Source: Alistipes_A hominis (GTDB lineage: Bacteria; Bacteroidota; Bacteroidia; Bacteroidales; Rikenellaceae). Taken from it: a DNA stretch of 64,000 nt. This document shows, piece by piece, positions 15,394 through 24,059 of the stretch. The position numbers and the translations under genes were made by a program. Each line of letters begins with the position of its first letter. The stretch's first letter is position 1. The notes beneath the pieces were generated by a model, which was not told the origin of the DNA, searched no databases, and saw nothing but the letters and a program-made list of their open reading frames with translations. The stretch lies in assembly GCF_014288115.1 (NCBI RefSeq), contig NZ_JACOOK010000002.1, forward strand, positions 186,001 through 250,000, written 5' to 3'.

Positions 15394-17433
15394 CTACCCC
15401 ACCATCGTGCCGTTGCCGACCGGCTCGGCAGGGGACAGCAGCACCAGCTTTCCGGTAGCGTCCTGCGCCATCAGGATCATCCCTTCGGACAGCACGCCTT
15501 TGAGTTCGCGCGGCTCCAGGTTGATCAGCACCTGCACCTGCCGCCCGACAAGCGATTCGGGAGTATAGTGCTCGGCGATGCCCGACACGATCGTCCGTTT
15601 GTCGATCCCGGTATCGATAGTCAGCTTCAACAACTTTTTCGTCTTGGCGATCTTTTCGGCGGCGATGATCGTCGCCACGCGGATATCCATCTTTCCGAAA
15701 TCGTCGAACGCAATGCTCTCTTTCTGCGGTTCGACCTTCTTGCCGGCCTCCTTTGCGAGGTTGGCCCGTTTCGTAGCGGCCAGCTTTTCGAGCTGCGCCT
15801 CGATCACGCTGTCTTCGATTTTCTCGAACAGCAAGGCGGGCGTCCCGATCCGGTGTCCGGGCTTCAATAGGGCCGTATTTCCGAGCTGATCCCAGCCGAA
15901 CTTTTCGACGTCGAGCAGCCTCAGGATCTTCTCCGCAGTAAAAGGCATGAACGGCTCGACGGCGATCGCGAGCGACGCGGTGATCTGCAACGAAACGTTC
16001 AGGATCGTCTGCACGCGTTGCGGATCGGTCTTATACAGCTTCCAAGGCTCCGTATCGGCCAGGTATTTATTCCCCAGGCGGGCGATGTTCATCGCCTCTT
16101 TGAGCGCTTCGCGGAAACGGTAATTCTCGATATTCTCTTCGAGCGCCTTTTTGATCTGCGGCAGTTCGCCAAGGATATCGCGGTCGTAATCGGTCAATTC
16201 GCCGCAGGCGGGAACCTTCCCGTCGTAATATTTTTGCGTCAGCACCAGCGCGCGGTTGACGAAGTTGCCGAGCACGGCCACCAACTCGTTGTTGTTGCGC
16301 GTCTGGAAATCCTTCCACGTGAAATCGTTGTCCTTGGTTTCCGGCGCATTGGCGCACAACACGTAGCGCAGCACGTCTTCCTTGCCCGGAAACTCTTCGA
16401 GGTATTCGTGCAGCCACACCGCCCAGTTCCGCGACGTCGAGATCTTTTCTCCCTCCAGATTCAGGAACTCGTTGGCCGGCACGTTCTCCGGCAAGATATA
16501 ACCGCCGTGCGCGCGCAGCATCGACGGGAACACGATGCAGTGGAAAACGATGTTGTCCTTGCCGATGAAATGCACCATCTTGGTGTCCTCGTCCTTCCAG
16601 TATTTTTCCCAGTCGGGCGTCAGATCCTTGGTCGCCGAGATGTAACCGATCGGCGCGTCGAACCACACGTACAGCACCTTCCCCTCGGCACCCTTGACCG
16701 GAACGGGAATCCCCCAATCCAGGTCGCGGCTCACCGCGCGGGGCTGCAATCCCAAATCGAGCCAGCTTTTGCACTGCCCGTACACGTTGACCTTCCACTC
16801 CTTATGCTCTTCGAGTATCCATTTGCGCAGAAACTCCTCGTGCTTGTCCAGCGGCAGGAACCAGTGCGTCGTCTCGCGCATCACCGGAACCGACCCGGTA
16901 ATGGCGCTGTGCGGATCGATCAGGTCGGTCGCGCTCAGCGTACTGCCGCACTTCTCGCACTGATCGCCGTATGCGCGGTCGTTCTGACAGTGCGGGCAGG
17001 TGCCGACGATGTAGCGGTCGGCCAGAAACTGCCCGGCCTCCTCGTCGTAATACTGCATCGTGGTCTTTTCGATGAACTCTCCTTTGTCGTACAGCGCGCG
17101 GAAAAAATCCGACGCGGTTTTATGGTGCGTGGGCGAAGTCGTCCGCGAATAGATGTCGAACGACATGCCGAGTCCTTTGAAAGCGTTCTTGATGATATTG
17201 TGGTACTTGTCAACGATATCCTGCGGCTTGACTCCCTCCTGGCGCGCCTTGATCGTGATGGGCACGCCGTGCTCGTCGGAACCGCATACGGAGATCACGT
17301 CCGCGCCCCGCAGGCGCAGGTACCTCACATAAATATCCGACGGAATGTATACCCCCGCAAGGTGTCCGATATGCACCGGCCCGTTGGCATACGGGAGCGC
17401 CGATGTGACAAGATAGCGTTTAAACTTTTTCAT
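15394..17433 (-). CDS. metG: methionyl-tRNA synthetase
   Basis: Charges tRNA-Met and initiator tRNA with methionine. The 679-residue protein has the HIGH box PVHIGH (residues ~19-24) and a zinc knuckle CPHCQND...CEKCG (~140-160). The second ATP signature is the variant EKISTSRNWAVW, a usual Bacteroidetes form of KMSKS. A C-terminal EMAP/Trbp111-type tRNA-binding domain (~575-679) contains the DIRVATIIAAEKIAKTKKLLKL stretch. ATG 17433 gives MKKFKRYLVTSALPYANG; the longer frame uses a TTG. A -7-like box lies 29 nt upstream of the ATG. Confidence 0.96.
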   Translation of the reverse strand: MKKFKRYLVTSALPYANGPVHIGHLAGVYIPSDIYVRYLRLRGADVISVCGSDEHGVPITIKARQEGVKPQDIVDKYHNIIKNAFKGLGMSFDIYSRTTSPTHHKTASDFFRALYDKGEFIEKTTMQYYDEEAGQFLADRYIVGTCPHCQNDRAYGDQCEKCGSTLSATDLIDPHSAITGSVPVMRETTHWFLPLDKHEEFLRKWILEEHKEWKVNVYGQCKSWLDLGLQPRAVSRDLDWGIPVPVKGAEGKVLYVWFDAPIGYISATKDLTPDWEKYWKDEDTKMVHFIGKDNIVFHCIVFPSMLRAHGGYILPENVPANEFLNLEGEKISTSRNWAVWLHEYLEEFPGKEDVLRYVLCANAPETKDNDFTWKDFQTRNNNELVAVLGNFVNRALVLTQKYYDGKVPACGELTDYDRDILGELPQIKKALEENIENYRFREALKEAMNIARLGNKYLADTEPWKLYKTDPQRVQTILNVSLQITASLAIAVEPFMPFTAEKILRLLDVEKFGWDQLGNTALLKPGHRIGTPALLFEKIEDSVIEAQLEKLAATKRANLAKEAGKKVEPQKESIAFDDFGKMDIRVATIIAAEKIAKTKKLLKLTIDTGIDKRTIVSGIAEHYTPESLVGRQVQVLINLEPRELKGVLSEGMILMAQDATGKLVLLSPAEPVGNGTMVG

Positions 17434-17461
17434 CGTAAAGGTCAAAAATCAATATTCCGTA

Positions 17462-17469
17462 CAAAGTTA
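17462..17469 (-). promoter_or_regulatory. candidate -7 box for metG
   Basis: The minus strand reads TAACTTTG, matching TAnnTTTG, 29 nt upstream of the metG ATG. No convincing -33 element is present at the expected 19-21 nt spacing, so the call rests on one box. Confidence 0.45.
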
Positions 17470-17530
17470 TGAATTTTTCGTCAAAAACGGTTCGCCGCAG
17501 CCCCATTAATCAGCCGAAGAGGCCGAAATA

Positions 17531-18673
17531 TCATCGGCGGACGAGCGGATCGAAAAATTCGCGGAACTTCGTATGCGGAACCGATACGCAAATCCGGCTG
17601 AACCTCGACGCGTAACCGGCCAACGCCGCGTCGCGCGTAAAAAAGTCCAGCGACACGCTGCCGATGCGGTGTTCGAGCAGTTCCTTCTCGCTGCGGTCGA
17701 CGATCGCGAAAATGCCGACCGGCATCGACTCGCGGTAAAATTCCGTAGCCAGCAGGCCGTTTTCTTTCAGGTAAGCGATATTCAGCCCGATGTCCCGCAC
17801 GGTCGCCGCTTTGAAATCCGCGACGGCGCGCCGTCCTTCGGGCGTCGTAAGCAAGCGCAGCACGAGCGTCTGCGCGAACGCGTTGACGCCGTTGTTCGTG
17901 TACATCGTCCGCTTTTCGAGTTCGGCGTACAGTCCCGGATCGGTCGTATGGATAAAACCGATCCGCTGCCCGCTGAGCCCCATCGACTTGCTGAAACTCT
18001 CGACGATCGCCACGTTGCGCAACGGACGTATTTCGCGGTAGAACGTGTCCGTCGCGTCGCGGAAAACCCGGCGGTAGGGGCTGTCGAAAAAGACGGTTAC
18101 GCCGGCGGCGTCCAATTTGCGCAGCAACGCCAACAAACGGGCGTCGTCGTACTTTTGTCCCAGCGGATTGCCCGGATCGCAGATCAGCACGCCGCAGCCG
18201 GTCAGTCGCGGGATCATCGACTCGAGTCGGTCGAGCGACGGGTATTCGGCGCGTTGCACGCCCCGGATGGTCAGCAATTTGAAATAGCACCCCCAGTAAT
18301 AAACCGGCAGATACAGCCGCTCGATGTCGACGCTTTGCGCCAGCAGGTCGAGTCCGTTCATCGCCCCCGGCACAATCAGCAGGTTGTCACGCGACGATTC
18401 GCCGCCGAAGTACTCCGCATTAATCGCGTCTCGCAACGCCGCAAAACCGCGCCCCGGCGGATAGGTTTGCATCTGCGCCGTATTGAAGTCGATCCCGGCG
18501 ATCACCTCCCGCAGGTCGATATTTACCACCGAATTGATCCCCCGGTTCAGCCGCAGGTATTCCGCCCCGGTACGGGCGCTCAGAGCCGCCAGATTCTCTC
18601 CGATCTCGACGATGTGCGACAACGCGACGCCGCTCTCTTTTATTTTCATTCCGATATGATAACGTTCCGGCAT
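17531..18673 (-). CDS. PLP-dependent class I/II aminotransferase-like protein
   Basis: A 380-residue fold-type I PLP enzyme. The cofactor region shows PPGRGFAALRDAI near the N-domain, ICDPGNPLGQKYDD, FFDSPYRRVFRD and the PLP-lysine motif SFSKSMGLSGQRIGF near residue 236. These belong to aspartate/aromatic-aminotransferase-like enzymes; the amino-acid partner cannot be read. It follows the yitT-type gene by 21 bp on the same strand, so the two are probably one unit. Members of this family can also be lyases (MalY/PatB) or regulators, but no DNA-binding domain is present. Confidence 0.85.
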   Translation of the reverse strand: MPERYHIGMKIKESGVALSHIVEIGENLAALSARTGAEYLRLNRGINSVVNIDLREVIAGIDFNTAQMQTYPPGRGFAALRDAINAEYFGGESSRDNLLIVPGAMNGLDLLAQSVDIERLYLPVYYWGCYFKLLTIRGVQRAEYPSLDRLESMIPRLTGCGVLICDPGNPLGQKYDDARLLALLRKLDAAGVTVFFDSPYRRVFRDATDTFYREIRPLRNVAIVESFSKSMGLSGQRIGFIHTTDPGLYAELEKRTMYTNNGVNAFAQTLVLRLLTTPEGRRAVADFKAATVRDIGLNIAYLKENGLLATEFYRESMPVGIFAIVDRSEKELLEHRIGSVSLDFFTRDAALAGYASRFSRICVSVPHTKFREFFDPLVRR

Positions 18674-18694
18674 AAATTTTCCGAAATCTCTAAC

Positions 18695-19591
18695 CTATTT
18701 TTTCAACGCTTCGAAGCCATGACCGTAAACGCCCATCACGTTGCCGACCGTCATAAAGGCCTCCGGATCGACCCGTTTAATCAGTTTGAACAGCGTTCCC
18801 GTTTCGTATTTGCGGCAAACCACCATCACCACTTTCGTCGGCTGCTTCGTGTACCACCCTTCGCCGTCGAGCAACGTCACACCCCTACGCATCTCGCTGA
18901 AAATCAGCCGGGCGATCTCTTCGTATTTTTTCGACACGATCAGCACCTGCGTCGACTGCCGGTTGCCGGCCATCACGGCGTCGATCGTATACCCGTTGAC
19001 GGCCACCATCACGTAACCGTAAATGGCGGCCGTAATATTCTTGAATATGAAAATCGAACAGCCGATGATCAGCAGGTCGCACAGCATGATGATCCGCCCG
19101 TAACTGATCGTCTTGTAACGGTTGACGATCATCGCGATGATATCCGTGCCGCCGGTGCTGCCGCCCTGCGTGAAACAGATGCCGATACCGCCGCCCGCCA
19201 CGGCTCCGCCGAGAATTACCGACAGCAGCTTGTCGTTGCCGAGTCCGAGTAGATTGTTCGGTATCAACCCCTGCATCACCGACATCGCCGCCGAAATGAA
19301 AACGATCGCATAGATCGTCTTCGCGCCGAACCGCAGCCCGACCAACACCGAACTGACCGCCACCAGCACCGAGTTCAGCACCAGGAACGAAAGCCCCAGC
19401 GGCACGCCGCCGTTCGTCCCGCCGGTCGCATAATAGATCAGCAGGCCCACGCCGTTGATTCCGCCTCCCATCACATCGGCCGGAATCAGGATGCCGGTCC
19501 ATGCGAAAGAATACATCACCAGACCGATCGAAATCAACGTATATTCTTTAATAGTCTTTAAAACAGCCGTCTTCGAGAAATCCGCATTCAT
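18695..19591 (-). CDS. YitT-family membrane protein (DUF161/DUF2179)
   Basis: A 298-residue inner-membrane protein with about five to six hydrophobic helices in the first 200 residues (for example GLVMYSFAWTGILIPADV), glycine-rich repeats GGAVAGGGIGICFTQGGSTGGTDIIAMI, and a C-terminal soluble ferredoxin-like domain (DUF2179, ~215-290) beginning STQVLIVSKKYEEIARLI. The transported or sensed molecule is unknown for most of the family. It starts divergently from priA; a GATCTTTG/TTG promoter pair lies upstream on the minus strand. Confidence 0.88.
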   Translation of the reverse strand: MNADFSKTAVLKTIKEYTLISIGLVMYSFAWTGILIPADVMGGGINGVGLLIYYATGGTNGGVPLGLSFLVLNSVLVAVSSVLVGLRFGAKTIYAIVFISAAMSVMQGLIPNNLLGLGNDKLLSVILGGAVAGGGIGICFTQGGSTGGTDIIAMIVNRYKTISYGRIIMLCDLLIIGCSIFIFKNITAAIYGYVMVAVNGYTIDAVMAGNRQSTQVLIVSKKYEEIARLIFSEMRRGVTLLDGEGWYTKQPTKVVMVVCRKYETGTLFKLIKRVDPEAFMTVGNVMGVYGHGFEALKK

Positions 19592-19648
19592 ATTCCATCG
19601 TTATTTCGGTTTCCCGCCGCGCAACCCGAGCGACGGCGATCCGATTAA

Positions 19649-19679
19649 CAAAGATCGGCAAGATTTTTCGATCTGCCAA
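19649..19679 (-). promoter_or_regulatory. candidate promoter for the yitT-type gene
   Basis: The minus strand has TTG at 19677-19679 and GATCTTTG (one mismatch to TAnnTTTG) at 19649-19656, separated by 20 nt. It lies about 60 nt upstream of the ATG at 19591. Confidence 0.4.
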
Positions 19680-19771
19680 CAGTTTTTTGCACTTGCGGCC
19701 CGTCCGGAGCGGCCGCCGGAAGAATTTGCCGCGACGACCGGCTTCACCCGGAAACAATCCCGAAAAAACGC

Positions 19772-19779
19772 TATTTTTG
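19772..19779 (+). promoter_or_regulatory. candidate -7 box for priA
   Basis: TATTTTTG fits TAnnTTTG 18 nt upstream of the chosen TTG start of priA. The transcript would have a leader of only about 10 nt. No clear -33 element was found. Confidence 0.45.
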
Positions 19780-19796
19780 TCGAAAAACATCCTTCT

Positions 19797-22094
19797 TTGG
19801 AAAAACGACCCGACAAATCTCCCGCGACGGCCGACCGCTACGCCGACGTGATCCTGCCTCTGGCCGCGCCGGCCATGACTTTCGCCGTCCCGGACGCGAT
19901 GCTGCGGCAGATCGTGCCGGGCTGCCGGGTGATCGTCCAACTGGGAGCCCGGAAATACTACACCGGGATCGTCGACCGGCTACACGGCCAGCGGCCGCCT
20001 TTCGACCGGATCAAACCGGTCGGGCGGATCGCGGACGCGGAACCCGTCGCCACGGCGGAACAACTGCGGCTGTGGCATTGGCTGTCGGAATATTACATGT
20101 GTCCGTTGGGAATGGTACTGCGGGCGGCGCTGCCGGCCGGCCTGAAATCCGACGGTTTTTCGGAGGACGAGACGTTCGGCCGCGGCTACATGCAGCCGCG
20201 GCAAACGGTCGTTTCGCTGCATCCGGACATCCGCAATGAGGAACGGCTGCACGTCGCGCTGGATTCCCTGTCGCGCGCGAAATCCCAGTACAAAGCCCTG
20301 CTGGAATACCTCGAAAAAACCGGGAATCCCGACTTCGGCGCACCGATCGAAATTCCGCGCAAACGGCTTTCGGCTCCGACCGCGATCCTCAAAGCGTTGG
20401 CCGAAAAAGGATTTATCCGGATCGCCGATACCGAAATCCCGGCATCGGACGCGCCCGCCGCGCCAGACAAACTGCCCGAACTTTCGGCAGCGCAAACGGC
20501 GGCCTACGAGCAGATCAAAACCTGTTTTTCGGAGAAAGAGGTCGTCCTGCTGCACGGGGTAACCGGCAGCGGCAAGACCGAAATCTACATCCGGCTGATG
20601 GCCGAAGCGCTGGCAGCCGGGCACAACGTGCTGTACATGCTGCCCGAAATCGCGTTGACCGCACAACTGATCCGGCGCATGGAAAGCTATTTCGGAAAAG
20701 CCGTCACGGTCTACCATTCGCGGCTGAGCGACAACCGCCGAGCCGCCGTCTACCACGAACTGCTGCGCTGCGACGGCGGACGGATCGTGATCGGCGTGCG
20801 CTCGTCGGTACTGCTGCCGCTGCGCAACCTGTCGCTGGTAATCGTCGACGAGGAGCACGACACCAGCTTCAAGCAGACCGACTCGGCCCCTCGCTACCAC
20901 GGCCGCGACACCGCCGTGGTGCTGGCATCCGTCTGCGGCGCCAAAGTGCTGCTCGGCAGCGCGACGCCCTGCGCCGAATCGTTCCACAATGCGGTAACCG
21001 GCAAATACGGACACGTCGTGCTCTCGGAACGCTACGGCGGAGTCACGCTGCCGCAGGTGATCGTGTCGGACACGCTGCGCGCCGCCAAACGCGGCGAAAA
21101 GTACTCGCATTTCAACAAAATCCTGCTCGATCAGATCGACCGGACGCTGCAACGGGGTCGTCAGGCAATGCTGTTCCAGAACCGGCGGGGATTCTCGCCG
21201 TATGTCGAGTGCGGGCATTGCGGCTGGACGGGCGTCTGCCCCGACTGCAACGTTTCGCTGACCTACCATAAAAACGACGGAACGCTGCGCTGCCACTACT
21301 GCGGCTACCACATGCCGATCCCGAAAACCTGTCCGTCGTGCGGAACCGGCGAACTGCTTCCGCAAGGCTTCGGCACCGAAAAAATCGAAGAGGAACTGGC
21401 GGCGATCTTTCCGCAGGCCGCGATCGAACGGCTCGACGCCGACACCGCGCGTTCGTCGCGCAACTACCGGCGCATCATCGCTTCGTTCGAACAGCGTAAA
21501 ACGGACATCCTGGTCGGGACACAAATCATCACGAAAGGGTTCGATTTCGGCGGCGTCGCGTTGGTCGGCATCCTGAACGCCGACAACATGCTGAATTACC
21601 CGGATTTCAGGGCCGGGGAGCGGGCTTTCCAGATGATGATGCAGGTCGGCGGACGCGCCGGACGCCGCGAAGAGCAGGGAACGGTCGTTATCCAGACCGC
21701 CCAGCCCGAACACCCGGTCGTTCGGCAGGCGCGCGACAGCGACTACGATGCGATGATCCGCTCGCAACTGGCCGAACGCCGCGCCTTTTTTTACCCGCCC
21801 TTCTGCCGGTTGATCGCCGTCCTGCTGCGCCATCGCGATCACGCTTTGCTATGGAAAGCGGCTGCGGCGTTCGGGACGGAAGCGCGCACCCGGTTCGGCC
21901 GCCGGCTGCTCGGCCCCGAACCGCCCGCAGTAGATCGGATACGCGGACAATTCCGGTTGCAGTTCCTATTGAAAATCGAAAAGCAGTTGCCGGTCGCCGC
22001 CGTGAAAAAAGAGTTGTCCGGACTTTTCGATCGGTTGCATGCCGTGCCGGAATTCCGGCCGGTCGACATCGTCGTAGACGTAGACCCGCAATAG
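19797..22094 (+). CDS. priA: primosomal replication restart helicase PriA
   Basis: A 3'-5' helicase that reloads the replisome at stalled forks. The ~765-residue protein has an N-terminal 3'-DNA-binding domain (RYADVILPLAAPAMTFAVP), helicase Walker A GVTGSGKTEIY (~254), a Walker B of DEEH type (VDEEHD, ~351), SATP (GSATP) motif III, and paired zinc cysteines (~470-515: CGHCGWTGVCPDC and CRCHYCG-type runs). C-terminal motifs GTQIITKGFDF and QVGGRAGR follow. The start is uncertain: no ATG lies near the conserved N-terminus, and TTG 19797 sits just after a -7 box. Upstream in-frame sequence overlaps the divergent gene. Confidence 0.92.
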   Translation: MEKRPDKSPATADRYADVILPLAAPAMTFAVPDAMLRQIVPGCRVIVQLGARKYYTGIVDRLHGQRPPFDRIKPVGRIADAEPVATAEQLRLWHWLSEYYMCPLGMVLRAALPAGLKSDGFSEDETFGRGYMQPRQTVVSLHPDIRNEERLHVALDSLSRAKSQYKALLEYLEKTGNPDFGAPIEIPRKRLSAPTAILKALAEKGFIRIADTEIPASDAPAAPDKLPELSAAQTAAYEQIKTCFSEKEVVLLHGVTGSGKTEIYIRLMAEALAAGHNVLYMLPEIALTAQLIRRMESYFGKAVTVYHSRLSDNRRAAVYHELLRCDGGRIVIGVRSSVLLPLRNLSLVIVDEEHDTSFKQTDSAPRYHGRDTAVVLASVCGAKVLLGSATPCAESFHNAVTGKYGHVVLSERYGGVTLPQVIVSDTLRAAKRGEKYSHFNKILLDQIDRTLQRGRQAMLFQNRRGFSPYVECGHCGWTGVCPDCNVSLTYHKNDGTLRCHYCGYHMPIPKTCPSCGTGELLPQGFGTEKIEEELAAIFPQAAIERLDADTARSSRNYRRIIASFEQRKTDILVGTQIITKGFDFGGVALVGILNADNMLNYPDFRAGERAFQMMMQVGGRAGRREEQGTVVIQTAQPEHPVVRQARDSDYDAMIRSQLAERRAFFYPPFCRLIAVLLRHRDHALLWKAAAAFGTEARTRFGRRLLGPEPPAVDRIRGQFRLQFLLKIEKQLPVAAVKKELSGLFDRLHAVPEFRPVDIVVDVDPQ

Positions 22095-22118
22095 CGTTTT
22101 TTCGGGAAAAAACGCTAT
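22091..22118 (+). terminator. hairpin at the priA stop
   Basis: ATAGCGTTTTTT and AAAAAACGCTAT form a perfect 12-bp stem with loop CGGG. It overlaps the priA stop codon and has a T/A-rich stem base; the downstream U-run is short (CTTTAG), so termination strength is uncertain. Confidence 0.5.
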
Positions 22119-22150
22119 CTTTAGAGCTTACCGATATCATGTACCTAATT

Positions 22151-22435
22151 ATGGAACAAAAATTCTGTCAAAGTTGCGGCATGCCGCTTACGGACGCCTC
22201 CCAATTCGGCACGAACGCCGACCGAACCCCAAACGAAACGTACTGTCATTTTTGTTTCCGGGACGGAACGTTCACGCAGAAATGCACGATGGACGAAATG
22301 ATCGAAAACTGCCTGAACTACCTGGACGAATTCAACCGCGATTCCCCGGTACAGTACACCCGCGAACAAGCCCGCGAGCAGATGCGACAGTTTTTCCCGC
22401 ACCTGAAACGCTGGCAATCCGGTTCTCCCGAATAA
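22151..22435 (+). CDS. small zinc-ribbon protein
   Basis: A 94-residue protein beginning MEQKFCQSCGMPL with a second cysteine pair CHFCFRDG, giving a CxxC...CxxC zinc ribbon over residues ~6-42. The C-terminal half is helical (DEMIENCLNYLDEFN... and EQAREQMRQFFPHLKRW). This layout matches the 'putative zinc ribbon' family of bacterial proteins with unknown function. The ATG at 22151 is preferred over one four codons earlier because it places the ribbon at the usual N-terminal distance; both are possible. It lies between priA and the comF-type gene. Confidence 0.75.
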   Translation: MEQKFCQSCGMPLTDASQFGTNADRTPNETYCHFCFRDGTFTQKCTMDEMIENCLNYLDEFNRDSPVQYTREQAREQMRQFFPHLKRWQSGSPE

Positions 22436-22462
22436 TCGATTTTTTCAGGGCCGCAACGGCCG

Positions 22463-23221
22463 ATGTCCAAACCCAGAACGTCCGTCATGCTTCGCACCTA
22501 TTTTTCGGAAATATTCCGCCTGTTCTTCCCGGAACGGTGTCCGGCCTGCGGGCGGTCGTTGCCCGAGGGCGTCCGGTGGCTGTGCCCGCACTGCCGCTGG
22601 GACATGCCGCTGACCGGGTATGCCGCCGAGCACGACAACCCGGTCGCCCGTAAATTCTGGGGACTGGTTCCGGTGCAAGAGGCGGCCTCGATGTTCTTTT
22701 TCACCCGGCACGGCCGCTACCGGGCGATGATCCACGGATTCAAATACCACGGACAATGGAAAACCTGCCTGCGACTCGGAGCGATGTTCGGCGCGGAGCT
22801 GTCCGAAAGCGGCCTGTACGACACGGTCGACCTGATCGTCCCCGTACCGTTGCATTACAGGCGGCTTTTCCGCAGGGGCTACAACCAAGCGGAGTACCTC
22901 GCGCGCGGCATCGCCGGGGCGCTCGGCAGGGAGACCGATTGCCGCAGTCTCGTCCGTAAATCTTACAACCGTTCGCAAACCGCCATGCGCAACCGCAAAG
23001 ACCGCTGGGAAAACGTGGCGGACATCTTTTCGGTACGCTGTCCGCAACGGCTGGACGGACGCCATATCCTGCTGGTCGACGATGTGCTGACGACCGGTTC
23101 GACGCTGACCGCCTGCGCCGAAACCATCCTGAAAGCAGCCCCTTCGTGCCGCATCAGCATCGCTACGCTGGCCGTTTCGGCGACGGAACTGTTCGGGGGC
23201 AAAGGACAGGGAGGACTTTAA
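22463..23221 (+). CDS. ComF-family phosphoribosyltransferase-like protein
   Basis: A 252-residue protein with an N-terminal zinc-finger pair (CPACGRSLPEG and CPHCRWDM, ~25-45) and a C-terminal PRTase domain. That domain ends in the PRPP signature ILLVDDVLTTGSTLTACAE (~195-213), preceded by FRRGYNQAEYLARGIA. ComF is needed for DNA uptake in Bacillus; in many non-competent bacteria the homolog has unknown function. It begins 27 bp after the zinc-ribbon gene, so the priA-to-comF genes may form one unit. Confidence 0.85.
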   Translation: MSKPRTSVMLRTYFSEIFRLFFPERCPACGRSLPEGVRWLCPHCRWDMPLTGYAAEHDNPVARKFWGLVPVQEAASMFFFTRHGRYRAMIHGFKYHGQWKTCLRLGAMFGAELSESGLYDTVDLIVPVPLHYRRLFRRGYNQAEYLARGIAGALGRETDCRSLVRKSYNRSQTAMRNRKDRWENVADIFSVRCPQRLDGRHILLVDDVLTTGSTLTACAETILKAAPSCRISIATLAVSATELFGGKGQGGL

Positions 23222-23316
23222 CGGGAAGCGGTCGCCTGGACAAAATCCCGACAAACATTCATATAAATACAGTTAAATCAACCGCTCCCTGCTAATTTAT
23301 TTTCAATAGCGACATT

Positions 23317-23934
23317 TTACTTATGCTGAGTATCGACATAAACTATATGACTATATGGAATTGTAAATGCAAAAATATTACCCTCCGTTACCACGGCATG
23401 ACTTTGGGGATCGACGAAAACGAAATATACATATTGTTTATTATCGTAATTGAAGGTTATTTCGTAAATACTGTCTCCGACGTCGATAGACGCAACCGTC
23501 TGTTTTCTTTTTTCTCTCCGTGTCATTTCATAAGAATCCTTAAAATTGTCCGTCGGCATTACATCGAGCCATATTCTCGAATTAGTAATCTCTTTGGAAA
23601 TATTGGTGGACGTACTACCCGTATGGCTCATAATATCCCAAAAAATACTGCTCGATGCCCCGAAATTATTTTTCAAATATTTCCGAGCATGGCTTCGGTT
23701 TTTGACGGTCCCTACTTTTTTGTAGGACACTAATTCAATCCCCGCTCTATTTTCAATGTATCGGGAAAAATTACAAAACAGATTACTGAGATTGCTTTCG
23801 TCCGACGTAAGCGGAGCGCCGACTTCAAAAAGAGTAATCTCCTTATCCGTTGGGGCCTGAGCTGAAACTTTCGTGACCGTATTTCCCCAGGTAAGCACAA
23901 CCAAAAGACACAAAATTTCACGCATTATTCTCAT
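23317..23934 (-). CDS. secreted AT-rich orphan protein
   Basis: A 205-residue protein with an N-terminal signal peptide (MREILCLLVVLTWGNTVTKVSAQA, probable cleavage after SAQA). The mature part is rich in Asn, Ser and Lys with beta-type spacing (YEITFNYDNKQYVYFVFVD). No catalytic motif or domain was recognised. Base composition is clearly more AT-rich than the flanking genes, which suggests recent acquisition or relaxed selection. It could start at 23934 or 23925. Convergent with the comF-type gene. Confidence 0.65.
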   Translation of the reverse strand: MRIMREILCLLVVLTWGNTVTKVSAQAPTDKEITLFEVGAPLTSDESNLSNLFCNFSRYIENRAGIELVSYKKVGTVKNRSHARKYLKNNFGASSSIFWDIMSHTGSTSTNISKEITNSRIWLDVMPTDNFKDSYEMTRREKRKQTVASIDVGDSIYEITFNYDNKQYVYFVFVDPQSHAVVTEGNIFAFTIPYSHIVYVDTQHK

Positions 23935-24059
23935 AATTAATTAGTTTGATTTGTATAACTCACCCTAAATATTATCATTCCCTTCCCTGCTATACAAATA
24001 TACAGTATACCCCCCAAATATAAAAATTATTCCGACAGGATTTTCAGCCCGGTGCGTGC

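Noticed and set aside
17531..18673. Reading the aminotransferase as a MocR regulator
   Set aside because: No N-terminal winged-helix domain is present.
19980..21842. 620-residue minus frame opposite priA
   Set aside because: Shadow of priA caused by high GC codon third positions.
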